From an uncultured Lachnospiraceae bacterium (GTDB taxonomy: Bacteria; Bacillota; Clostridia; Lachnospirales; Lachnospiraceae): 7,204 nucleotides of DNA. The notes beneath the pieces were generated by a model, which was not told where the DNA came from, did not search any database, and saw nothing but the letters and a program-made list of their open reading frames with translations. The stretch lies in assembly GCA_947177105.1 (NCBI GenBank), contig CAMWTF010000122.1, positions 1 through 7,204 on the forward strand, read 5' to 3'. This document shows positions 1 through 5,863 of the stretch, one piece after another (within the stretch, counting starts at the first letter, position 1; the number at the start of each line of letters is the position of its first letter). A program made the position numbers and the translations under genes.

Positions 1-1
1 G

Positions 2-196
2 TATATCGCCACGTCGGGGGAGCGGTACGGCCTGCTGCTGGATGAACATATGGAGAAGCTGGCCTATCTGCCCGGACTCTGTGACGTGGCAGGCGACATG
101 CTGGTATTTGACTGTGGATCAGGGAATCTGCGGCAATGCTGCTTGTATTCCCTTCAGGAGCTGGTTGCTCTTGGAGAGGCATATATAGAGGGGTGA
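2..196 (+). CDS. C-terminal end of an unidentified protein (5' truncated by window)
   Basis: An open frame runs from base 2 to a TGA at 194-196 and gives 64 residues; the start lies outside the window. The tail contains short beta-strand-like stretches ('MLVFDCGSGNL') followed by a helical end ('LYSLQELVALGEAYI'). This arrangement, a strand pair closed by a 'LYSLQEL' helix, resembles the last blade and exit helix of bacterial WD40-like beta-propeller proteins, but that is an impression from a short fragment and not an identification. There is no signal or membrane segment in the visible part. The gene ends 72 bases before the LysM protein start, with no terminator hairpin between, so the two could be co-transcribed. 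The frame has codon usage like the downstream genes, which supports it being real coding sequence. Confidence 0.6.
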   Translation, partial: YIATSGERYGLLLDEHMEKLAYLPGLCDVAGDMLVFDCGSGNLRQCCLYSLQELVALGEAYIEG

Positions 197-250
197 AGCG
201 GAGGCGGAGCCTTAAGACAGATGCCCAAGGGGGATCTGCGGAGATTAATG

Positions 251-259
251 AAGGGAGGA
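251..259 (+). promoter_or_regulatory. Ribosome binding site that decides the LysM protein start
   Basis: The sequence AAGGGAGGA ends 9 bases before the ATG at 269. The upstream in-frame ATGs at 221 and 248 have no comparable Shine-Dalgarno at correct spacing. Starting at 269 also places a textbook signal peptide at the very N-terminus, so 269 is preferred over 221. Confidence 0.75.
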
Positions 260-268
260 TTTCATAGA

Positions 269-3200
269 ATGAAATCAATCAAACGAGGTATAGCAGTGCT
301 GCTGGCGGCGCTGCTGCTCATGCCAAACATGCCAGCGAAGGCGGATCAGGACAGTCCTGCCGCGGCCGGGGTGGTACAGTTTAACACCGGCAGCGGTGTC
401 TGCACGATTGTGAATCCCGCCGGGGATACGGAGGCGGCAGAACCGGGGGCTGTGTCCGGCAACAGTGTATCCGACGGCGATATGGGCAGCGACGCGGATG
501 TTGATGAAAAGGGGCCGGCGCCGTATGGAGATGACTGTTTCGCGGCGGACGGCAGCTATACAATCCAGATTCCGGAGACGGATCCGTTTTTCCCGTATGA
601 GGTACAGTTCACCTGTGACGGGGAGGTGACCAATCAGTGGTTTATGAGTCCTGATGACACGGTGGAGATCGGCGGGCATACCTTCCGGGTATCCGCCCGT
701 TTCACCGGCACGGTTATGACGCAGATGAACCTGGACGTGGCGGGTAAAAAGGTTATTGTATATCCGGAGAGCAAGGACTTTGGCGCTGCGCAGGGCGGTT
801 TCGCGGACATTCCCCAGACCTTTTCCCTGCTGCCCCTGGAGTACAGATCGCTTTCCGTGGATCTGAGAGGTTTTACCCCTGCTGAACTTTCCATGGTGTC
901 TGTGGATTCCATTTTCACGGGGCAGAATGCTTTGACGGATACTTCCCGCATTATGTGGGCGGCATATAGCAATGATGACTACACCATAAGCGGATCAGGG
1001 GATCTGCTGAATCTCAGCGGAGCTTCTTCCTGGGAAATGATTGTCGGCGCCGCGGATCAGCTTGCGGCGGACAACATCCGCTATCGGGTCAGCATAAGTC
1101 AGACAAGTTCATATGAATGGCTGATTCCCACTGTTTATGTACAGGCGGAGGATGGCAGCCGCACGGAAGTGACCGTGAATGATATAGACTACTATGGTAC
1201 TTATAGCAATGAGGAGGTATATGGATATTTGCGGTTCGATCTGCTGGAAAAGGAAATGGGGGATCGCCGGGAAGCATATGTCAGCCTGGATCTGGATACC
1301 AGCCTTTTTGCCAACACGAACTATGACCATGTGAGGATCTTTGAGGGAACACATAAAACGGCGGCGGAGGCGGAGGCCGCAGCGGAGATCACAGACAAGA
1401 TATGGCAGGTGGATATGTCGCAGCCAAATGCGGGGTATTTGACAACAAGGTATGTAGACAGCTATATGACGATGGTCATGTACAATGCCTCAAATCAAGT
1501 GATAGGTGTATTGCCAATGTATACGTATTGGGGGCTGGATAGTAATTATATCAGCGCATCTTACATGTACTATGATCAAACTGGAGGCTATGGTTCATTT
1601 TATAGTTACAGTTCTACCACAGACAGTGACGGCGTGGTAAAAAGGATATTTTACGTGCCTTCTGGTCATACAGCGAATGAATCATATAGGCTTCCTATGA
1701 CTTATTATCAAAATGGCGTTTCCAGTAAGGATGCTGTGACAGCGGCTTATGTGGGTCTGTATTCCTCAATCACAGAAGCTGTGGCAGCGGGAGCGGCTGA
1801 TATAAAGGATACACTATTCGGCACGGGGTATGTGGCGGATTATAGCCAGGGTGTGTATTTCTCTGTCTTTGTGGGAGCAGACGGAACAGAAGACCAGGAA
1901 GTATATAAGCTGTGTTTCATAACTCAAAAGAGCACAACTGTATCCTCAGCCGATTTGCACAGTGGTACGGCAGTGTCTTTTTTGGGACTGGTGGACAGTG
2001 ATGGAAATGGGGTGGAGTGCTATATTGTGAAGTACAATGAAGACTCCTATGCCGAGTATAACTTCCCCACCATACTGGTGGGCGAAGATGTGGATGTGAC
2101 GAATCTTGCCCCTGAGTTCAGCACATCTACAGGAGTGAATTTATACGCTACCGGAAGCAGTTCCCCGGAGGAAAGCGGCAAGAGTTATCATAATTTCGCC
2201 AACGGGCCGGTGCAATATACGGCGGCTGCGGAGGACGGCAATAATTCCATGAATTACTGGCTGCAGGTTATCAAGCCGTCGGAAGGGGCGGGCAGGCTGT
2301 ATGTCAACAGTCTGGCGGATCCTGCTGCCCAGGCTGACGGCGTTAACTCCATCCGTGAAGTCATGCTGGATGGATACCATAACAATACACATGACATTGT
2401 ATTGATCAATATGGGCACGGAAGCCATTAGCGCACTGACGGCGGAGGTGGTCTCCGATGTGGTGGAACTGGACGAGTACTGGACACTGAAAGGCGTCTAT
2501 GACCTGGCGGGCTTCTCTGGCACGGACAGGGCAAATTATTACGGCGAGTTGGCCAATATGGTAAAAGTCCGCCTGAAGGTAAAAGAGGGCGTGAATCCCG
2601 GTACGGACATCAGCGGTACTCTGACCGTCAAATCCGGGGACACTCCTCTGCTGGTAATGACGCTGACAGGTACAATCGGCAATCCCTGTATCAGCACCAC
2701 GGATATCCCGGAGGCGGTAAAATATGTCCCTTACGGCACGGTGATCCAGAACAACAACAAGTATAGCTGGAACACGGTGAGCTACAGACTGAATAGCGGT
2801 TTCCTGCCGGAGGGTATGGAGATCCGTCCCAACGGCGAGTTATACGGCGTACCCAGAGAGACGGGTGAGTTTACTTTTACCGTATATATGACCAACAGCG
2901 CCAGCCAGTTCAGCAATTCATGGAAGGAATTTACACTGGTGGTAAATGAAAACACGAATGCCAACGTGGACGGCGCCACAGATGCGGGCTATGATGTAAC
3001 ACAGCGCATTCCCACTCTGCAGCTTGGCAATGTATCATCCGATCAGCTGTTTGTATCCCAGGGCGTGTTTGATCAGTTTGCCCATGTTTTCCTGGACGGC
3101 AAGATGCTGGAGGCGGGAAAGGACTACACGGCGGAATCCGGCAGTACCAGGATTACAATTCTGTCCCAGACGCTGAATAACGGCCTGGGAGAGGGCACCC

Positions 3201-3823
3201 ATACTCTGGGTGTGGAGTTCCGTACCACTGACACGGATACATTGAAGAGGGCGGCGCAGAACTTCGTGCTGAGCACGTCCACCAACGACAATAATAATGA
3301 CAATGACAGCAGCAATGACAACAGTGCTGATAATGGCGGCGGAAACACCTCCGGCAGTGCGGCGGGCAAAGAGAGCGCCGCAGGTAACGCATTCATTGCA
3401 GGCGGTGTGAACACAGGGGAATCCGTTGCCGTACCCTATGTAATTGCGCGCGGCGACACTTTGCAGAAGATTGCGGCTAAATTCTATGGGGACAGGAATC
3501 TGTGGAAAAAGATTTTTGCGGACAATGCAAATGTCATTCGTAATGCCAACAGAATTTATCCCGGCCAGGTGATCCTGATCTATCTGCCCGGGGCGCAGGA
3601 GACGGTATCCGCATCCCAGGTTCCGGCAGCGGGCGCGGACCAGCCGGGCTTTACAGGCGGTAAGATCTATGTGGTGCAAAGAGGCGACAGCCTGTGGAGA
3701 ATTGCGGAAAAAGTCTATGGCAGCGGCAGTCAATGGAGGCTGATCTTTGAGGCCAACAAGAACGTGCTTCGCGGCCCCGGCGTGATTCATGCCGGCCAGC
3801 AGCTGATTATTCCGTTTCAATAA
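269..3823 (+). CDS. Large secreted LysM-domain protein with Ig-like modules
   Basis: This 1184-residue protein has a signal peptide: basic MKSIKR, a hydrophobic core, and an AKA/D cleavage site near residue 25. Residues about 26-680 form a large beta-rich, Tyr-rich region that I cannot assign to a named family. Residues about 680-800 look like another Ig-type beta module. Residues about 802-892 resemble a He_PIG putative Ig domain ('LPEGMEIRPNGELYGVP'). Residues about 912-1000 resemble a CBM X2-type Ig-like module ('GKDYTAESGSTRITI'). An Asn/Asp/Ser linker follows at 1006-1026. Two LysM domains close the protein at about 1057-1107 ('VIARGDTLQKIA') and 1134-1184 ('VVQRGDSLWRIA'). LysM binds N-acetylglucosamine-containing glycans, so the protein is probably exported and held on peptidoglycan without a sortase motif; none is seen. 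Adhesion or wall remodelling is possible, but no catalytic domain is visible. GC content drops sharply in the middle (about 1430-2140). The gene ends in a strong terminator. Confidence 0.9.
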   Translation: MKSIKRGIAVLLAALLLMPNMPAKADQDSPAAAGVVQFNTGSGVCTIVNPAGDTEAAEPGAVSGNSVSDGDMGSDADVDEKGPAPYGDDCFAADGSYTIQIPETDPFFPYEVQFTCDGEVTNQWFMSPDDTVEIGGHTFRVSARFTGTVMTQMNLDVAGKKVIVYPESKDFGAAQGGFADIPQTFSLLPLEYRSLSVDLRGFTPAELSMVSVDSIFTGQNALTDTSRIMWAAYSNDDYTISGSGDLLNLSGASSWEMIVGAADQLAADNIRYRVSISQTSSYEWLIPTVYVQAEDGSRTEVTVNDIDYYGTYSNEEVYGYLRFDLLEKEMGDRREAYVSLDLDTSLFANTNYDHVRIFEGTHKTAAEAEAAAEITDKIWQVDMSQPNAGYLTTRYVDSYMTMVMYNASNQVIGVLPMYTYWGLDSNYISASYMYYDQTGGYGSFYSYSSTTDSDGVVKRIFYVPSGHTANESYRLPMTYYQNGVSSKDAVTAAYVGLYSSITEAVAAGAADIKDTLFGTGYVADYSQGVYFSVFVGADGTEDQEVYKLCFITQKSTTVSSADLHSGTAVSFLGLVDSDGNGVECYIVKYNEDSYAEYNFPTILVGEDVDVTNLAPEFSTSTGVNLYATGSSSPEESGKSYHNFANGPVQYTAAAEDGNNSMNYWLQVIKPSEGAGRLYVNSLADPAAQADGVNSIREVMLDGYHNNTHDIVLINMGTEAISALTAEVVSDVVELDEYWTLKGVYDLAGFSGTDRANYYGELANMVKVRLKVKEGVNPGTDISGTLTVKSGDTPLLVMTLTGTIGNPCISTTDIPEAVKYVPYGTVIQNNNKYSWNTVSYRLNSGFLPEGMEIRPNGELYGVPRETGEFTFTVYMTNSASQFSNSWKEFTLVVNENTNANVDGATDAGYDVTQRIPTLQLGNVSSDQLFVSQGVFDQFAHVFLDGKMLEAGKDYTAESGSTRITILSQTLNNGLGEGTHTLGVEFRTTDTDTLKRAAQNFVLSTSTNDNNNDNDSSNDNSADNGGGNTSGSAAGKESAAGNAFIAGGVNTGESVAVPYVIARGDTLQKIAAKFYGDRNLWKKIFADNANVIRNANRIYPGQVILIYLPGAQETVSASQVPAAGADQPGFTGGKIYVVQRGDSLWRIAEKVYGSGSQWRLIFEANKNVLRGPGVIHAGQQLIIPFQ
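3284..3346 (+). repeat. Low-complexity Asn/Asp/Ser linker-coding tract
   Basis: The DNA is built from repeated AAT/AAC, GAC and AGC codons and encodes an Asn/Asp-rich run (residues 1006-1026), with a Gly/Ser-rich stretch after it. It sits between the last Ig-like module and the first LysM domain. Such tracts usually act as flexible spacers and can vary in length between strains by slippage; the length variation is inference. Confidence 0.7.
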
Positions 3824-3855
3824 ATACGGAAGTGCCGTAAACTAAATAATTGTGG

Positions 3856-3890
3856 AAGCCTGCCCTGGTGTACGCCGGAGGCAGGCTTTT
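3856..3890 (+). terminator. Rho-independent terminator of the LysM gene
   Basis: A perfect 9-bp stem, AAGCCTGCC (3856-3864) with GGCAGGCTT (3880-3888), is followed by T residues to 3890 and a T/G-rich tail. The stem can extend inward by four more pairs (3865-3868 with 3875-3878, one of them T-G) past a single bulged A at 3879, leaving a six-base loop. It starts 33 bases after the LysM stop codon. It is almost identical to the terminator at 4666-4702. Confidence 0.9.
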
Positions 3891-3953
3891 GTGTGTACTT
3901 CTTCAAGGATGGATGCAGTCCTTTAGAATATAGTCCTTCTGATAAAAAACAAT

Positions 3954-3982
3954 TTGACACCTATAATAACCTATGCTATATT
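3954..3982 (+). promoter_or_regulatory. Strong sigma-70/sigma-A type promoter with extended -10
   Basis: A perfect -35 TTGACA (3954-3959) is followed after exactly 17 bases by TATATT (3977-3982). The TG at 3974-3975 forms an extended -10. Transcription should start near 3989-3990. It lies 95 bases after the LysM stop and beyond its terminator, so it serves the remnant gene starting at 4137. Two copies of AGTCCTT (3917-3923 and 3932-3938), 15 bases apart, sit just upstream of the -35; they could be an operator, but there is no independent support. The 313-base gap between genes (3824-4136) holds the terminator, this promoter and the leader. Confidence 0.8.
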
Positions 3983-3988
3983 TATTTC

Positions 3989-4136
3989 AAAGCAGTGATT
4001 CTACTATGTCTACGATAAGACTATTTTCTTTTCCCGCAAGGGATGTCGGAACGGATTCATGCTTTTATTCCAATAAATTAATTGAATAGAGCAGGAGGTT
4101 TCGGCATCAGGAGAGCTTCTGCGGAAGGAGGCAGTA
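3989..4136 (+). promoter_or_regulatory. Long, potentially structured 5' leader of the Rpn-like remnant
   Basis: The untranslated leader is about 148 bases. Its first bases can pair with a later segment: AAAGCA (3989-3994) with TGCTTT (4060-4065), continuing after a bulged G as TGA/TCA and, past one mismatch, TCT (4000-4002) with GGA (4053-4055). Inside this closing stem are a 4-bp hairpin, GTCT/AGAC (4008-4021), and a TCCC-GCAA-GGGA hairpin with a GNRA-type tetraloop (4032-4043). Nearer the gene, GCAGGAG (4091-4097) can pair with CTTCTGC (4116-4122), hiding a first AGGAGG and leaving the real site AAGGAGG (4125-4131) free. I do not recognise a known riboswitch class. The pairing was found by eye and is not energetically evaluated. 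Confidence 0.35.
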
Positions 4137-4422
4137 TTGGGGAAGAAGGATTTGTCATTAAAGACTTACCTGGCCGATCCGGCGCGTTACGCGGATGTGT
4201 ATAATGGCAGCGTATTTAGAGGTATGCAGGTGCTGGACGCATCACAGTTGGAGGAGGCGGCGACTGTGGCTGCGAAAGCGGATGGCGGTGTGTCGTTGGA
4301 GACGACATGTAAACTATATAAAAACTCATGAGGAATGCCGTCACCTGGATGCGGAAACTTATGAAGTTATAGGGAAACTGATTGGCGCGGCAAAGTCAGG
4401 GGAAATGCAGGGAGAAACAGAG

Positions 4423-4432
4423 AAGGAGGAGG
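4423..4432 (+). promoter_or_regulatory. Strong internal ribosome binding site inside the Rpn-like remnant
   Basis: AAGGAGGAGG lies eight bases before an ATG at 4441, inside the C-terminal reading frame of the remnant. It is as good a Shine-Dalgarno as any in the window. Part of the purine richness comes from Glu/Lys codons of the host frame, so chance is possible. Confidence 0.5.
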
Positions 4433-4440
4433 AACAGGAC

Positions 4441-4641
4441 ATGTGGAAGGCAGTAGAGGATTTGATTGAAGATGGAAAGGCAGAGGGCAGAGCAGAGAGC
4501 AGGATTGAGAAAGCCAATCAGCTGATATCTATCATAGGCAATATGATGGAAAAGCTGCATTGCACCTTGGAGGAAGCCTGCGAGATTGCCGGGCAGCCTG
4601 TTGAGGAATATATACAGGCCCAGGAATTACTGTCAAATTGA
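4441..4641 (+). CDS. Possible intragenic small protein (66 aa), C-terminal piece of the Rpn-like gene
   Basis: From ATG 4441 the frame encodes 66 residues, beginning 'MWKAVEDLIEDGKAEGRAES' and ending '...AQELLSN'. The segment is charged and predicted helical: an 'IEDG(K)AEG' stretch, a hydrophobic helix around 'LISIIGNMMEKL', then a small helical end 'CTLEEACEIAGQPVEEYI'. A near-ideal ribosome binding site precedes it. In E. coli, Rpn genes are known to encode a short C-terminal product (RpnS) from an internal start that blocks the toxicity of the full-length nuclease (RpnL). By analogy this could be an antitoxin-like product that outlived its toxin. The analogy is inference, because the clostridial family is only a distant relative. 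The alternative is that it is merely the decaying 3' end of a dead gene. Confidence 0.4.
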   Translation: MWKAVEDLIEDGKAEGRAESRIEKANQLISIIGNMMEKLHCTLEEACEIAGQPVEEYIQAQELLSN

Positions 4642-4665
4642 GGATATAATCTTAAATCTCATCAG

Positions 4666-4702
4666 AAAGCCTGCCCCGGTGTATGCCGGCGGCAGGCTTT
4701 TT
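4666..4702 (+). terminator. Rho-independent terminator of the Rpn-like remnant
   Basis: A 10-bp stem, AAAGCCTGCC (4666-4675) with GGCAGGCTTT (4691-4700), runs into TTTTT. An inner CCGG/CCGG extension (4676-4679 with 4686-4689) follows a single bulged C at 4690 and has a six-base loop. It begins 24 bases after the stop at 4641. It matches the terminator at 3856-3890 at 32 of 35 positions. Confidence 0.9.
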
Positions 4703-4778
4703 CGCGTGATGTCTCTTTTGAAACTATAGTATAAATGGGAATAATATGTAAAATGATTATTAAATCGTATTTATTGAG

Positions 4779-4807
4779 TTTACTTTTCTGGTGGCGGATG
4801 GTACAAT
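4779..4807 (+). promoter_or_regulatory. Promoter of the rhomboid-like gene
   Basis: TTTACT (4779-4784) as -35, 17 bases of spacing, then TACAAT (4802-4807) as -10 with an upstream TG (4799-4800). The likely start of transcription is about 30 bases before the ATG at 4845. A second, weaker TTGAAA at 4718-4723 lies farther upstream in the same AT-rich gap without a well-placed -10. Confidence 0.65.
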
Positions 4808-4844
4808 TTAGAATTATATATGTTTAAAAAAGTCGGAGGTTCCC

Positions 4845-5723
4845 ATGAGCAATTTCGAGAAAAAATTTGGTAAATATGCGATAAAGAATATATCCCTGAT
4901 GCTGATTATGTGCTATGCGGTGGGATATGCCATACAGTTGATAGGGGATGGATTTTTGAACTTTTTGACACTGGATCCCTATAAAATCCTGCACGGGCAG
5001 ATATGGAGGATTGTGACCTGGATCATTGTGCCGCCCTCGTCCTTTAGTATCTTCACGATCATTATGCTGTTCTTTTATTACTCTGTGGGCACTACACTGG
5101 AGCGCACCTGGGGGGCTTACCGCTACAATGTGTATCTGTTCTCCGGCATGCTTTTTACGGTGCTGGGCAGTTTTGTGGCTATAGGACTCTGCTACCTGTT
5201 TTATGGGGACGTGATGGCAATTCCCGGCAATGCGGAATCTGTGTGCAGACTGTATGGCACCCTGTTTAGCACCTACTATATCAACATGTCCATTCTGCTG
5301 GCCTTTGCGGCTACTTTCCCGGACATGCAGGTGCTGCTGATGTTTGTGATTCCGGTCAAGATGAAGTGGCTGGGCATTATCTACGGGGCCATGCTGGTGT
5401 TCGATCTTTTTCAGAATGTGGGCAGTCCGTTGGCTGGTATCTTCTACCGTACAGCTATTGTGGCATCCCTGCTGAATTTCGTGATTTTCTGGATTACCAG
5501 CAGAGGCCACATCAATATGTCCCCCAGGGAAATCAAGCGCAGGCAGGAGTTCAAACATGAGGTGAAGAAGAACATGAAGATAAGCGGCCATAAATGTGCC
5601 ATCTGCGGCAGGACAGACGCAGACGATCCCACACTGGAGTTTCGGTTCTGCTCCAAGTGCGAGGGCAATTATGAGTATTGCCAGAACCACATTTTCACCC
5701 ATGAACATGTGAAGCGGCAATAA
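4845..5723 (+). CDS. Rhomboid-fold membrane protein without protease motif, with Cys/His-rich tail
   Basis: The protein has 292 residues; GGAGG (4835-4839) lies five bases before the ATG. About six hydrophobic segments are visible, near residues 15-33, 57-80, 95-119, 146-157, 163-188 and 202-217. Rhomboid-fold marks are present: 'GQIWRIVTWI' at 51-60, and 'LERTWGAYRYNVYLF' at 85-99, corresponding to the family's first loop (ER..G) and next helix. The catalytic GxSG serine motif is absent; the expected region reads 'INMSILLAFAATFPD'. The His/Asn cluster of the second helix is also not seen. It is therefore probably a non-proteolytic relative (pseudo-rhomboid or Derlin-like). The soluble tail (about 220-292) is basic and then carries CxxC (251/254), CxxC (269/272), C279, H282, H286 and H288, a likely zinc-binding unit. 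It should sit in the cytoplasmic membrane; its partner is unknown. It has its own promoter, and no terminator is seen after it. Confidence 0.8.
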   Translation: MSNFEKKFGKYAIKNISLMLIMCYAVGYAIQLIGDGFLNFLTLDPYKILHGQIWRIVTWIIVPPSSFSIFTIIMLFFYYSVGTTLERTWGAYRYNVYLFSGMLFTVLGSFVAIGLCYLFYGDVMAIPGNAESVCRLYGTLFSTYYINMSILLAFAATFPDMQVLLMFVIPVKMKWLGIIYGAMLVFDLFQNVGSPLAGIFYRTAIVASLLNFVIFWITSRGHINMSPREIKRRQEFKHEVKKNMKISGHKCAICGRTDADDPTLEFRFCSKCEGNYEYCQNHIFTHEHVKRQ

Positions 5724-5863
5724 GAAAAGTGTATTCCTTTAGGACAGCTCCCGCATATCAGGAAAAACTAAATTGTGTGTAACCAGGCGGCACATAAGGC
5801 TGTCTATATGATTAGCAGGCGTCCGGAACATGCGAAACTTTGAATTAAAGAAGGGAAATGAGA

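Larger units (their letters stand above)
4137..4641 (+). pseudogene. Remnant of a PD-(D/E)XK nuclease-family transposase (Rpn-like), core deleted
   Basis: The 5' part (TTG start at 4137, AAGGAGG five bases upstream) encodes 'MGKKDLSLKTYLADPARYAD' and reads for 64 codons to a TGA at 4329-4331. This is the typical N-terminus of the Lachnospiraceae PD-(D/E)XK transposase/Rpn-like proteins. The typical C-terminus of the same family continues in another frame from about 4310 to a TGA at 4639-4641: 'HLDAETYEVIGKLI', then a charged 'LIEDGKAEGRAES' region. Full-length relatives as I know them are about 300 residues or more. Here roughly 60 N-terminal and 105 C-terminal residues remain, and the catalytic PD-(D/E)XK core between them is gone, with a frame change at the junction near 4308-4320. 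Family members are nucleases implicated in recombination and, for E. coli Rpn, phage defence. This copy cannot cut DNA. The promoter, leader and terminator are intact, so it may still be transcribed. Confidence 0.75.

Noticed and set aside
41..54. 14-base match (GATGAACATATGGA) between 41-54 and 7088-7101
   Set aside because: One lies inside coding sequence and one in the repeat hairpin; a single 14-mer match in 7.2 kb is close to chance expectation.
221..268. Upstream start (ATG 221) for the LysM protein
   Set aside because: It would put 16 extra residues before a perfect signal peptide and has no Shine-Dalgarno; the ATG at 269 has one.
3035..3820. 261-codon minus-strand frame opposite the LysM domains
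   Set aside because: It overlaps the well-supported LysM coding region fully, has no recognisable domain, and arises from the codon bias of the real gene.
4032..4043. Cyclic-di-GMP riboswitch suggested by the GCAA tetraloop in the leader
   Set aside because: The conserved core sequences around the tetraloop of that class are not present; only a generic GNRA hairpin is seen.
4195..4641. Single intact 148-codon gene starting at ATG 4195
   Set aside because: Its first 40 codons are an out-of-frame reading of the Rpn-like N-terminus (Arg/Trp-rich, no ribosome binding site); only the part after about 4310 matches the family.
4824..5720. Long open frame (298 codons) on the minus strand opposite the rhomboid-like gene
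   Set aside because: It mirrors the plus-strand gene almost exactly, its protein is rich in His, Gln and Arg without any domain or membrane pattern, and the plus-strand frame has a promoter, ribosome binding site and clear family signature.
5724..5857. Terminator or promoter between the rhomboid-like and sigma-like genes
   Set aside because: Only a 6-bp GACAGC/GCTGTC inverted repeat with a very long loop and no T-run was found, and no -35/-10 pair with acceptable spacing.
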